Shown: positions 1-7,971 of the stretch, one piece after another
How positions within the stretch are numbered: position 1 is the stretch's first letter
Layout of the letters: the number at the start of each line of letters is the position of its first letter
NCBI GenBank assembly: GCA_903893335.1
Contig: CAITLX010000936.1
Location: 1 to 7,971, forward strand
DNA length: 7,971 bases
DNA from: an uncultured delta proteobacterium
GTDB lineage: Bacteria > Myxococcota_A > Polyangia > Polyangiales > Polyangiaceae
Direction: 5' to 3'
The notes under the pieces: generated by a model
Databases searched by the model: none
Told to the model about the DNA's origin: nothing
Seen by the model: only the letters and a program-made list of their open reading frames with translations
Made by a program: the position numbers and the translations under genes

Positions 1-1
1 G

Positions 2-1336
2 CACGCGGGGCTCGTGCGCCTCGACCCGCGCACGCTCGCCCCGGTGCCGTACGCCGCGCGCGCGCTGCGCGACCTCGGCCCGCTCGCGCTCGAGGTCGAG
101 CTGCGCGACGACGTGCGCTTCCACGGCGGCAAGGCGCTCGCCCCCGACGACGTGTGCGCGACGCTCGCCGCGCTCGCCGACCCCGCGCTCGGCAGCCCGC
201 ACCGCGCGGTCGTGCGCGATCTCGCGCGCTGCGAGCCGACCGGCGCGCGCACGCTGCGCCTGACCTGGGCGAGGCCGCGCGCCAGCCGCCGCGCCGACCT
301 CGAGCTCCCCATCCTGCGCGCCGACGAGGCCCACGCGCCCCCGCGCCCACGCGGCGACCTCGACGGCCTCGGCCCCTGGGCCATCGCGCGCGCCTCCGAG
401 GGGAGCCTCGAGCTCGCGCCCGTCGACGGCTCTCCGCTGCCGCGCCCTGCGCACGCGCTGGTGCTGCGCACGGTGCACGACGAGAACGCGCGCGCCCTGC
501 GCCTGCTCGCGGGGCGCGCGGACGTCGCGCCCAACGCCCTGTCGCCCACGCTGCTGCCCGCGCTCGACGGGCGAGCCGGGCTCACCGTGCGCTCGGCGCG
601 CGCCGCCAGCGTCACCTACCTGCTCGCGGACAACGAGCGCGCGCCGCTCGACCGCGTCGAGGTGCGCCGCGCGCTCGCGCAGGCCATCGACCGCGAGCAG
701 ATCGTGCGCACGCTGCTCGCGGGCCGCGCCGACGTCGCCACCGGCTTCTTCCCCCCCGGCAGCATGGCGCACCCGCCGTCGCTCGAGCTGCTCGCGCCGC
801 GCCACGACCGCGAAGCCGCGCGCCGCGTGCTCGGCGCGCTCGGAGGGGCGCGCCTCACGCTGCTGACCTCGACCGAGCGGCTTCGCGTCACGCTCGCGCG
901 CCTGCTCGCGCAGCAGCTCGCCGACGCCGGGCTCGAGGTCGAGGTCGTGCCGCTCGATTTCGGGGTGCTGCTCGCGCGCCTGGCCGCGGGCGACTACGAT
1001 CTGGCGACGCTCACCGCGCCGGAGCTCACCGAGCCCAACGTGCTCAAGTGGTTCTTCCACAGCGGCTCGATCCCGACGCGCGAGCGCCCCGCCGCCGGCG
1101 CCAACCGCTCGCGACACCGCGACGGCGAGCTCGACGGGTGGCTCGACGCCGCCGAGATCGAGCTCGACCTCGGCGCGCGCACGGCGCTCTACGGACAGGT
1201 GGCCGAGCGGCTCGCGCGCGATCTGCCCGTCGTGCCGCTGTGGCACGAGCAGCAGGTCGCGGTCGTGTCGCGCCGCGCAGCCGCGTTCGAGCCGAGCGCC
1301 GACGGGCGCTGGCTCGGACTCGCTTCCGTACCGTGA
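2..1336 (+). CDS. ABC transporter solute-binding protein, family 5 (peptide/nickel/oligopeptide type), 5'-truncated
   Basis: This is probably the periplasmic or lipoprotein receptor of an Opp/Dpp-type ABC importer, which captures peptides or similar solutes and delivers them to a membrane permease. The reading frame is open from base 2, so the start codon and signal peptide lie off the left edge; the GTG at 14 is internal to the fold. The first visible residues (HAGLVRLDP) match the family's early 'GLvrldP' motif. They are followed by the typical LRDDVRFHGGKALAPDDV block (about 104-157). Near the C-terminus, GANRSRHRDGELDGWL (about 1096-1143) and LPVVPLWHEQQVAVVSRR (about 1222-1275) are the family's 'NRsrYrdpevD' and 'lP.vpLwh' signatures. 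About 444 residues are visible, a little short of the usual 500-550, consistent with a missing N-terminus. No permease or ATPase gene is in the window, so the substrate cannot be named. The family call is firm; peptide specificity is only the family default. Confidence 0.87.
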   Translation, partial: HAGLVRLDPRTLAPVPYAARALRDLGPLALEVELRDDVRFHGGKALAPDDVCATLAALADPALGSPHRAVVRDLARCEPTGARTLRLTWARPRASRRADLELPILRADEAHAPPRPRGDLDGLGPWAIARASEGSLELAPVDGSPLPRPAHALVLRTVHDENARALRLLAGRADVAPNALSPTLLPALDGRAGLTVRSARAASVTYLLADNERAPLDRVEVRRALAQAIDREQIVRTLLAGRADVATGFFPPGSMAHPPSLELLAPRHDREAARRVLGALGGARLTLLTSTERLRVTLARLLAQQLADAGLEVEVVPLDFGVLLARLAAGDYDLATLTAPELTEPNVLKWFFHSGSIPTRERPAAGANRSRHRDGELDGWLDAAEIELDLGARTALYGQVAERLARDLPVVPLWHEQQVAVVSRRAAAFEPSADGRWLGLASVP

Positions 1337-1345
1337 GCGAGAGCC

Positions 1346-2573
<1,228 letters not shown>

Positions 2574-2579
2574 GGGAAA

Positions 2580-2585
2580 CCTCTC
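2580..2585 (-). promoter_or_regulatory. Ribosome binding site of fadA
   Basis: The minus strand reads GAGAGG, then TTTCCC, then ATG, a good Shine-Dalgarno at six-base spacing. It decides the thiolase start within a much longer open frame. Just upstream, CTCG-TTTTCC-CGAG (2596-2583) could form a 4-bp hairpin whose 3' arm overlaps the first bases of this site. The stem is too short to claim regulation. Confidence 0.75.
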
Positions 2586-2623
2586 GGGAAAACGAGTGCT
2601 GGGCTGGGTCGCGGGGGCGCCGG

Positions 2624-4999
2624 TCAGTTCCGGAGCGGCTTGTTGTTCATCAGCATGTGCTGGATGCGCTCGAGGCTCTTGGGCTCGCCGCAGAGCGCGA
2701 CGAACGCCTCGCGCTCGAGCTCGAGGACCTCGGACTCGGTCACGTCGCGCGACGCGCCGCCGGGGCCGCCGCTGAGCACGCCCGCGACCTTGCGGGCGAT
2801 GAGCGCGTCGTGCTCGCTCGCGTAGCCGCCGGCCACGAGGGTGTCGACCATCATCGACAGCGTGGCGATGCCGCTCTCGCCGGGCAGCTTGTAGGTGCGC
2901 GGCGCGGGGGGGTGGTAGCCGGACTCGGCGAGCCCGATGGCGCGCGCCTTGGCCTCGTAGAGGTGGCGCGAGCGGTCGAACGAGACGCCGTCGGTGAGGC
3001 GGAAGAAGCCGAGGCGCTTGGCCTCCTCGGCGCTGGTCGCGACCTTCGCGAGCGCGATGTTCTTGAACACCTGCGTGACGAACTCGCCGATGTTCGCGCT
3101 CGTCCCCTCGGGGATCGACTCGAGCGCGCGCCACAGCATGTTGAGGTTGCCGCCGCCGCCGGGCAGCAGGCCGACGCCGACCTCGACGAGGCCCGCGTAC
3201 GTCTCGGACGACGCCTGCACCGCGTCGCACGCGAGGCAGACCTCGAGCCCGCCGCCGAGCGTCATGCCGTACGGCGCGGCCACGACCGGCACGCTCGCGT
3301 ACTTGAGGCGCTGCATCGTCGCCTGCAGCGACCCGACGATCTCGCGGAGCTGATCCCAGCCGCCCTGGCCCGCGGCCATGGCGATGAGGAAGAGGTTGGC
3401 GCCGACGCAGAAGTGCTCGCCCTCGTTGAAGATGAGCATCGCGCGGTAGCTCGACTCGGCGAGCTCGATCGCCTGGCCGAGCAGCGCGATGACGTCGGGA
3501 TCGAGGCTGTTGGCCTTCGTCTTGAAGGTCACGCCGAGCACGCCGTCGCCGAGGTCCCAGGCCTCTGCGCCGTCGTTGGTGAGCACCGGCGCTCCGCCCT
3601 TGCGCATCTCCGCGAGGGTGACGTTGCGCGGGTCGCGGCGCGGCATGACGTACTCGCCCTTGGCGAGATCGAAGATCGCGCCGTCGGCGCGGTAGAACGA
3701 CTTGGCGCCCGAGGCGATCATGCGGTCGAGCGACGCGGGGAGCGCGACGCCGTCCTTCTTCATGGCCTCGTACACGGCCTCGAGGCCGAGCGCGTCCCAA
3801 GTCTCGAAGGGGCCGATCTCCCAGCCGTAGCCCCAGCGCATCGCGTCGTCGATCGCGGCGACCGAGTCGGTGATCTCGCCGACGCGGCGCGCGGCGTACG
3901 CGAACGAGCGAGCGAAGACCTTGCGCGCGAACGCGCCGGCCTTGCCCGTGTCGGCCACGAGCTTCTTCACGCGCTCGCGCGCGTCGGGCTCCTTGGCGAT
4001 CTCCTTGCAGACCTTGCGCACGGCGTCGTCGCCCCCCTTGGCCCGGTACTCGAGCGTGGTGGGGTCGAGCGTGTCGACGCTCTTGTCCTTGTTGCGGCGG
4101 TAGAAGCCGGCGCGCGTCTTGTCGCCGAGCAGCTTCTTCTCGAGCATGCCGCGCACGAACTTGGGCACCTCGAACGCCGAGCGGTCCTCGTCGTTGACGA
4201 GCGCCGCGTAGCAGTTGTCCGAGACGTGCACGAACGTGTCGAGGCCGACCATGTCGGCGGTGCGGAAGCTCGCGCTCTTGGGGTGCCCCATCGGCAGGCC
4301 CGTGATGGCGTCGACGTCCTCGGGCGCGAGGCCCATCTCGCCCATCAGGTGGATGCCGGCCATCATCGCGTGGCAGCCGATGCGGTTGCCGACGAAGTTG
4401 GGGGTGTCCTTGCCGATGACGATGCCCTTGCCGAGCACGTTCTCGCCGAACGCGCGGGCGCGCTCGAACGCGGCCGGGTCGGTGTCGATGCCCGCGACGA
4501 GCTCGAGCAGCTTCATGTAGCGGACGGGGTTGAAGAAGTGCATCACGAGGAAGCGCTTCTTGAAGCCCTCGCCGCGGCCGGCGAGCATGTCGGTGATGCA
4601 CAGGCCCGAGGTGTTGGACGCCACGAGCGTGCCGTCGCCGGTGGCCTTCTCGAGCTTCTCGAACAGCGCGCGCTTGTGCTCGACCTGCTCGATGATCGCC
4701 TCGACGACGAGATCGCACGAGGCGAGCAGGCCGAGGTCGTCCTCGGTGTTGCCCACCGTGACGCGCTTGGCGAGCGAGGGGTGGAAGAACGCCGCGGGGC
4801 GCGACTTGAGCGCCCGCTCGAGGCCGCCGGCGGAGAAGCGGTTGCGCGCCGCCTTCTGCGTCTTCTCGGCGTCCGTGAGGTTCGGCGGGACGATGTCGAG
4901 CAGCACCACGTCGAGCCCTGCGTTGGCGAAGTGGGCTGCGATGCCGCTGCCCATGACTCCGGCCCCGATGACGGCTGCGCGACGGATCGGCTTGTTCAT
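2624..4999 (-). CDS. fadN: Fused 3-hydroxyacyl-CoA dehydrogenase / enoyl-CoA hydratase, FadN type
   Basis: This bifunctional beta-oxidation enzyme hydrates trans-2-enoyl-CoA and then oxidises L-3-hydroxyacyl-CoA with NAD+. It has 791 residues, close to B. subtilis FadN (about 789), and the FadN domain order: dehydrogenase first, hydratase last, the reverse of E. coli FadB. The Rossmann loop GAGVMG is at 12-17, with D35 ending the second strand as the likely NAD ribose ligand. The catalytic His-Glu pair is H154 (MHFFNPV) and E166 (MKLLELV), twelve apart as in human HAD, and N205 lies in NFVGNRI. A second, degenerate 3HCDH C-terminal domain spans about 360-450. The crotonase-fold domain (about 485-690) has both acid/base glutamates, E586 in LGGGLEV and E606 in LVEVGVGLLPGGGG, twenty apart as in crotonase. 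The ATG at 4999 is preferred over an in-frame start at 5056 because AAAGGA lies six bases upstream and the Rossmann fold starts at once. It is first in the operon, with fadA 50 bases downstream. Confidence 0.95.
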   Translation of the reverse strand: MNKPIRRAAVIGAGVMGSGIAAHFANAGLDVVLLDIVPPNLTDAEKTQKAARNRFSAGGLERALKSRPAAFFHPSLAKRVTVGNTEDDLGLLASCDLVVEAIIEQVEHKRALFEKLEKATGDGTLVASNTSGLCITDMLAGRGEGFKKRFLVMHFFNPVRYMKLLELVAGIDTDPAAFERARAFGENVLGKGIVIGKDTPNFVGNRIGCHAMMAGIHLMGEMGLAPEDVDAITGLPMGHPKSASFRTADMVGLDTFVHVSDNCYAALVNDEDRSAFEVPKFVRGMLEKKLLGDKTRAGFYRRNKDKSVDTLDPTTLEYRAKGGDDAVRKVCKEIAKEPDARERVKKLVADTGKAGAFARKVFARSFAYAARRVGEITDSVAAIDDAMRWGYGWEIGPFETWDALGLEAVYEAMKKDGVALPASLDRMIASGAKSFYRADGAIFDLAKGEYVMPRRDPRNVTLAEMRKGGAPVLTNDGAEAWDLGDGVLGVTFKTKANSLDPDVIALLGQAIELAESSYRAMLIFNEGEHFCVGANLFLIAMAAGQGGWDQLREIVGSLQATMQRLKYASVPVVAAPYGMTLGGGLEVCLACDAVQASSETYAGLVEVGVGLLPGGGGNLNMLWRALESIPEGTSANIGEFVTQVFKNIALAKVATSAEEAKRLGFFRLTDGVSFDRSRHLYEAKARAIGLAESGYHPPAPRTYKLPGESGIATLSMMVDTLVAGGYASEHDALIARKVAGVLSGGPGGASRDVTESEVLELEREAFVALCGEPKSLERIQHMLMNNKPLRN

Positions 5000-5005
5000 G
5001 TGCGG

Positions 5006-5011
5006 TCCTTT
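5006..5011 (-). promoter_or_regulatory. Ribosome binding site of fadN
   Basis: The minus strand reads AAAGGA, then CCGCAC, then ATG. This strong purine-rich site, six bases before 4999, sets the start of the FadN-type protein and rules out the upstream in-frame start at 5056, which would add 19 residues unrelated to the family. Confidence 0.75.
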
Positions 5012-5141
5012 CCGAGAAAGCGGCGCACTTGTGGCTGAATCGGACCGGCGGCGCAAGCCTCTTGACGCGCGGCGTCGTGAGACGCTCGCGAGCCTCCGCG
5101 GCGCGAGACCGGGGCGAGGCGGCCCCGGGCCCGCTCGTGGC

Positions 5142-5170
5142 TTCCCAGCGCCGCGGGCGGGGCGTATAGC
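5142..5170 (+). promoter_or_regulatory. Candidate sigma-70-type promoter for eno
   Basis: TTCCCA (5142-5147) and TATAGC (5165-5170) are separated by 17 bases, and each matches four of six consensus positions. Transcription would start near 5177 and give a leader of about 26 bases before the eno ATG, enough to hold its ribosome site. TATA is very rare in this composition, which is the main reason to take it seriously. Homologous promoters were not compared. Confidence 0.35.
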
Positions 5171-5189
5171 TCGCGGCGTTTCGCACCCC

Positions 5190-5194
5190 GGAGG
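5190..5194 (+). promoter_or_regulatory. Ribosome binding site of eno
   Basis: GGAGG is followed by eight bases and then the ATG at 5203. It is a near-consensus Shine-Dalgarno, consistent with strong translation of a glycolytic enzyme, and it fixes the start. Confidence 0.8.
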
Positions 5195-5202
5195 CTCACG
5201 TC

Positions 5203-6477
<1,275 letters not shown>

Positions 6478-6478
6478 C

Positions 6479-6499
6479 CGCGCGAGGGCCGCTCGCGCG
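6479..6499 (+). terminator. GC hairpin directly after eno (terminator- or attenuator-like, no T-run)
   Basis: CGCGCGAG (6479-6486) and CTCGCGCG (6492-6499) are perfect reverse complements around a five-base loop, beginning one base after the eno stop codon. The stem is strong, but it is followed by CCGCGATCC rather than thymines, so it is not a classical intrinsic terminator. It may reduce read-through into the next gene or protect the eno mRNA 3' end. Confidence 0.4.
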
Positions 6500-6524
6500 C
6501 CGCGATCCGGGCTAGCCTCGGCGC

Positions 6525-7175
6525 GTGATCGCCCTCACCCTCCTGTGCGTCGCGGCCGTCGCCCTCTTGCTGGCCGCGACGGCCACCCACCGCCGCTGGC
6601 TCGAGCTCGTCTCCAAGCCGGTCGCGTCGGCTGCGTTCATCGCCGTCGGCTTCGTGGCCGTCGGCGGCGCGAGCCCGCTCGGCCACGACTACGCGACGCG
6701 CGTGCTCGCGGGCCTGGTGCTCGGCGCAGCGGGCGACGTGGCGCTGCTCGGCGAGAGCAAGCGCGCCTTCCTCGCGGGGCTCGTCCTGTTTCTCCTCGGC
6801 CACCTCGCCTACGTCGCAGCGTTCGCCGCGCTCGTGCCCCCCGCTGCGTGGGTCGGCGGCCTCGCGGTCGCGCCGTTCGCGGTCGGGGCCGTCGTGCTCG
6901 CCCTGCTCTGGTCGCGCCTCGGCTCGATGCGCGCGCCCGTCGTCGCCTACGTCGTCGTCATCGGGCTGATGGTCGCCGGCGCGCTCGCGGTCGTCTCGCA
7001 CCGCGCAGGCGGCGCGGCGAGCCTCCGCATCGCGCTCGGCGCGGTGCTCTTCTGGCTCTCCGACCTCGCGGTCGCGCGCGATCGCTTCGTCGGCAAGAGC
7101 TTCGTCAACCGCGCGTGGGGCCTGCCCGCCTACTACGGCGGACAGCTCGTGCTGGCGTGGAGCCTCGCGGGCTGA
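6525..7175 (+). CDS. YhhN/TMEM86-family integral membrane protein, probable lysoplasmalogenase
   Basis: The 216 residues form about eight hydrophobic membrane segments (roughly 1-20, 33-48, 58-75, 82-104, 109-129, 137-158, 166-185, 202-214). Family landmarks are present: KP at 31-32, GD at 70-71 in LGAAGDVALL, GHLAY at 92-96, SD at 179-180 in LFWLSDLAVA, and a C-terminal PAYYGGQLVLA with Y204 and Q207. Characterised members (human TMEM86B, Legionella YhhN) cleave the vinyl-ether bond of lysoplasmalogens. Applying that here is inference from the family, since many bacterial YhhN proteins are untested. The GTG start is chosen because an in-frame TAG lies at 6513-6515 and any later start would remove the first membrane segment. 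There is no clear Shine-Dalgarno. It lies 47 bases behind eno and may be read from the eno transcript past the intervening hairpin. Confidence 0.84.
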   Translation: MIALTLLCVAAVALLLAATATHRRWLELVSKPVASAAFIAVGFVAVGGASPLGHDYATRVLAGLVLGAAGDVALLGESKRAFLAGLVLFLLGHLAYVAAFAALVPPAAWVGGLAVAPFAVGAVVLALLWSRLGSMRAPVVAYVVVIGLMVAGALAVVSHRAGGAASLRIALGAVLFWLSDLAVARDRFVGKSFVNRAWGLPAYYGGQLVLAWSLAG

Positions 7176-7193
7176 GCCTCGCGCGCGTCAGCC
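7170..7193. terminator. Inverted repeat spanning both convergent stop codons
   Basis: GGCTGA (7170-7175) and TCAGCC (7188-7193) are perfect reverse complements around a 12-base loop. They contain the TGA stops of the YhhN-family gene and of the carbonic anhydrase gene, and could extend by two pairs with a one-base bulge. Part of the symmetry is automatic, since both genes end in Gly(GGC)-TGA. There is no T-run on either side, so a two-way terminator role is only a possibility. Confidence 0.25.
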
Positions 7194-7943
7194 GCTCGTC
7201 GGCGGCTTGGCGGCGCGCGCGGGCACGGGCTTCGGCGCCTCGGCCTGCGTGTGCAGCTCGGTCTCGATCGAGCGCACGAACGCCGAGACCATCGCCGGGT
7301 CGGCGTGGCCGTTGACGTCGACCACGCTCACCTTGCCCGAGCCCTGGTGGAGATCGTTGCGAAGATCGTAGACGGCGCCCACCACCGTGAGGTGCCCGGC
7401 GGCCACCTCCTCGGTGAACGTGGCGAGCGCGACGGCGACCTGGCGGTGCACGTTGCCGATGACGGCGTCGGCCCAGGCCGCGTCCTCGCCGTCGTCCTTG
7501 TGCTTGCCCTTCGAGGTGCGCGCCGCGGGCGCGGCCCCCTTGGCGACCTGAAGCGTCGCGAGCTCGCGCTGGATGGCGGGCGGCTCGCCCGAGAAGTCCC
7601 CCATCGCGGCCTTCACCGCGCCGCAGCCCGTGTGGCCGAGCACCAGCAACACGGGCGTGCCCAGGTGCTGCACGCCGTACTCGACCGAGCCCTCGTTCGA
7701 CGCGATCTGGTTGCCGATGTTGCGCACGGTGAAGAGGTCGTTCTCGGGGTTCGCGTCGAACGCGACCGCCTGCACGCGCGAGTCGGCGCAGGTGACGAGC
7801 GTCGCGCGCGGGCGCTGCACCTCGAGGAACGGCTTGAAGTGCGCCGCGTCGTGCGTCCGGACGAACGCGGCGTTGTCGCTCGCCGTGTCGCGCAGGAAGT
7901 CGCGCATCCGCTCGCGCGGGTCCTCGATCTGCCCGGCGCGCAC
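7188..7943 (-). CDS. Beta-class carbonic anhydrase (start uncertain, possibly 5'-partial)
   Basis: This is a zinc enzyme interconverting CO2 and bicarbonate, probably cytoplasmic. With numbering from a GTG at 7943 (251 residues), the zinc ligands and catalytic dyad are C52, D54 and R56 in TCADSRVQ, then H104 and C107 in LGHTGCGAVKAA. NEGSVEYGVQHLG (83-95) and VGAVYDLR (188-195) are also typical of the family. Two oddities stand out: a charged, low-complexity insert at about 135-157 (SKGKHKDDGED), and a proline/alanine-rich tail after about 232. The start is unresolved. The GTG at 7943 has no visible Shine-Dalgarno, the ATG at 7907 begins right at the conserved MRDFL segment, and the frame stays open to the window edge, so the true start could lie outside. 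It converges on the YhhN-family gene with 12 bases between stops. Function is firm; the N-terminus is not. Confidence 0.92.
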   Translation of the reverse strand: MRAGQIEDPRERMRDFLRDTASDNAAFVRTHDAAHFKPFLEVQRPRATLVTCADSRVQAVAFDANPENDLFTVRNIGNQIASNEGSVEYGVQHLGTPVLLVLGHTGCGAVKAAMGDFSGEPPAIQRELATLQVAKGAAPAARTSKGKHKDDGEDAAWADAVIGNVHRQVAVALATFTEEVAAGHLTVVGAVYDLRNDLHQGSGKVSVVDVNGHADPAMVSAFVRSIETELHTQAEAPKPVPARAAKPPTSG

Positions 7944-7971
7944 GAACGGGACGAGGAACGACCGCGCGCCC

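Larger units (their letters stand above)
5000..5202. other. Divergent intergenic control region between fadN and eno
   Basis: This 203-base region must hold the start signals for both the minus-strand beta-oxidation operon and plus-strand eno. It contains the inverted repeat GACGC-GCG-GCGTC at 5064-5076, the perfect 10-base palindrome GCTCGCGAGC at 5084-5093, and a very GC-rich stretch at about 5095-5163. A candidate eno promoter lies at 5142-5170. I found no convincing sigma-70 pair for the fadN side; GATTCA (5041-5036, minus) is the best -10-like hexamer but has no matching -35. The palindromes may be operator half-sites, or simply chance in GC-rich DNA. No small ORF with a ribosome site is evident. 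Confidence 0.6.

Noticed and set aside
5062..5067. TTGACG on the plus strand as a -35 box for eno.
   Set aside because: At 16-18 base spacing downstream there is only GC-rich sequence with no -10-like hexamer, and it would give an unnecessarily long leader. The 5142-5170 pair fits better.

Overview
The window is very GC-rich bacterial DNA (roughly 70% by eye, with G or C at almost every third codon position). It is densely packed with ordinary single-copy genes. The base composition, the aerobic beta-oxidation pair, the beta carbonic anhydrase and the YhhN-family membrane protein would all fit a Myxococcota-like (former deltaproteobacterial) genome. That placement is inference from composition and gene content; no taxonomic marker was compared. 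I see no RNA gene, insertion sequence, CRISPR array, phage gene or composition break, and I read this as chromosomal core sequence.

Layout. Bases 2-1336 (+) hold the 3' part of a family 5 (peptide/nickel type) ABC-transporter solute-binding protein, cut by the left edge. It converges across 70 bases on a two-gene minus-strand operon. That operon reads leftward: first a fused 3-hydroxyacyl-CoA dehydrogenase/enoyl-CoA hydratase of the FadN type (4999-2624), then, 50 bases on, a thiolase (fadA, 2573-1407). Together they cover the hydration, oxidation and thiolysis steps of fatty-acid beta-oxidation. The acyl-CoA dehydrogenase for the first step is not in view.

A 203-base divergent region (5000-5202) separates the beta-oxidation operon from enolase (eno, 5203-6477, +). 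An 8-bp hairpin sits just behind eno, followed 47 bases later by a YhhN/TMEM86-family integral membrane protein (6525-7175, +), probably a lysoplasmalogenase. This converges, with only 12 bases between stop codons, on a beta-class carbonic anhydrase (minus strand, ending at 7188) whose start lies at or near the right edge.

How they work together. FadN and FadA form one catabolic unit. Enolase is central glycolysis/gluconeogenesis and shares an upstream region with it, so fat use and lower glycolysis/gluconeogenesis could be coordinated from one spot; this is not demonstrated. The other genes look like independent housekeeping neighbours. I did not find a convincing novel system. The points most worth a second look are an in-phase 30-base, stop-codon-bearing repeat at the end of fadA, the divergent fadN/eno region with two palindromes, and the ether-lipid link suggested by the YhhN protein.
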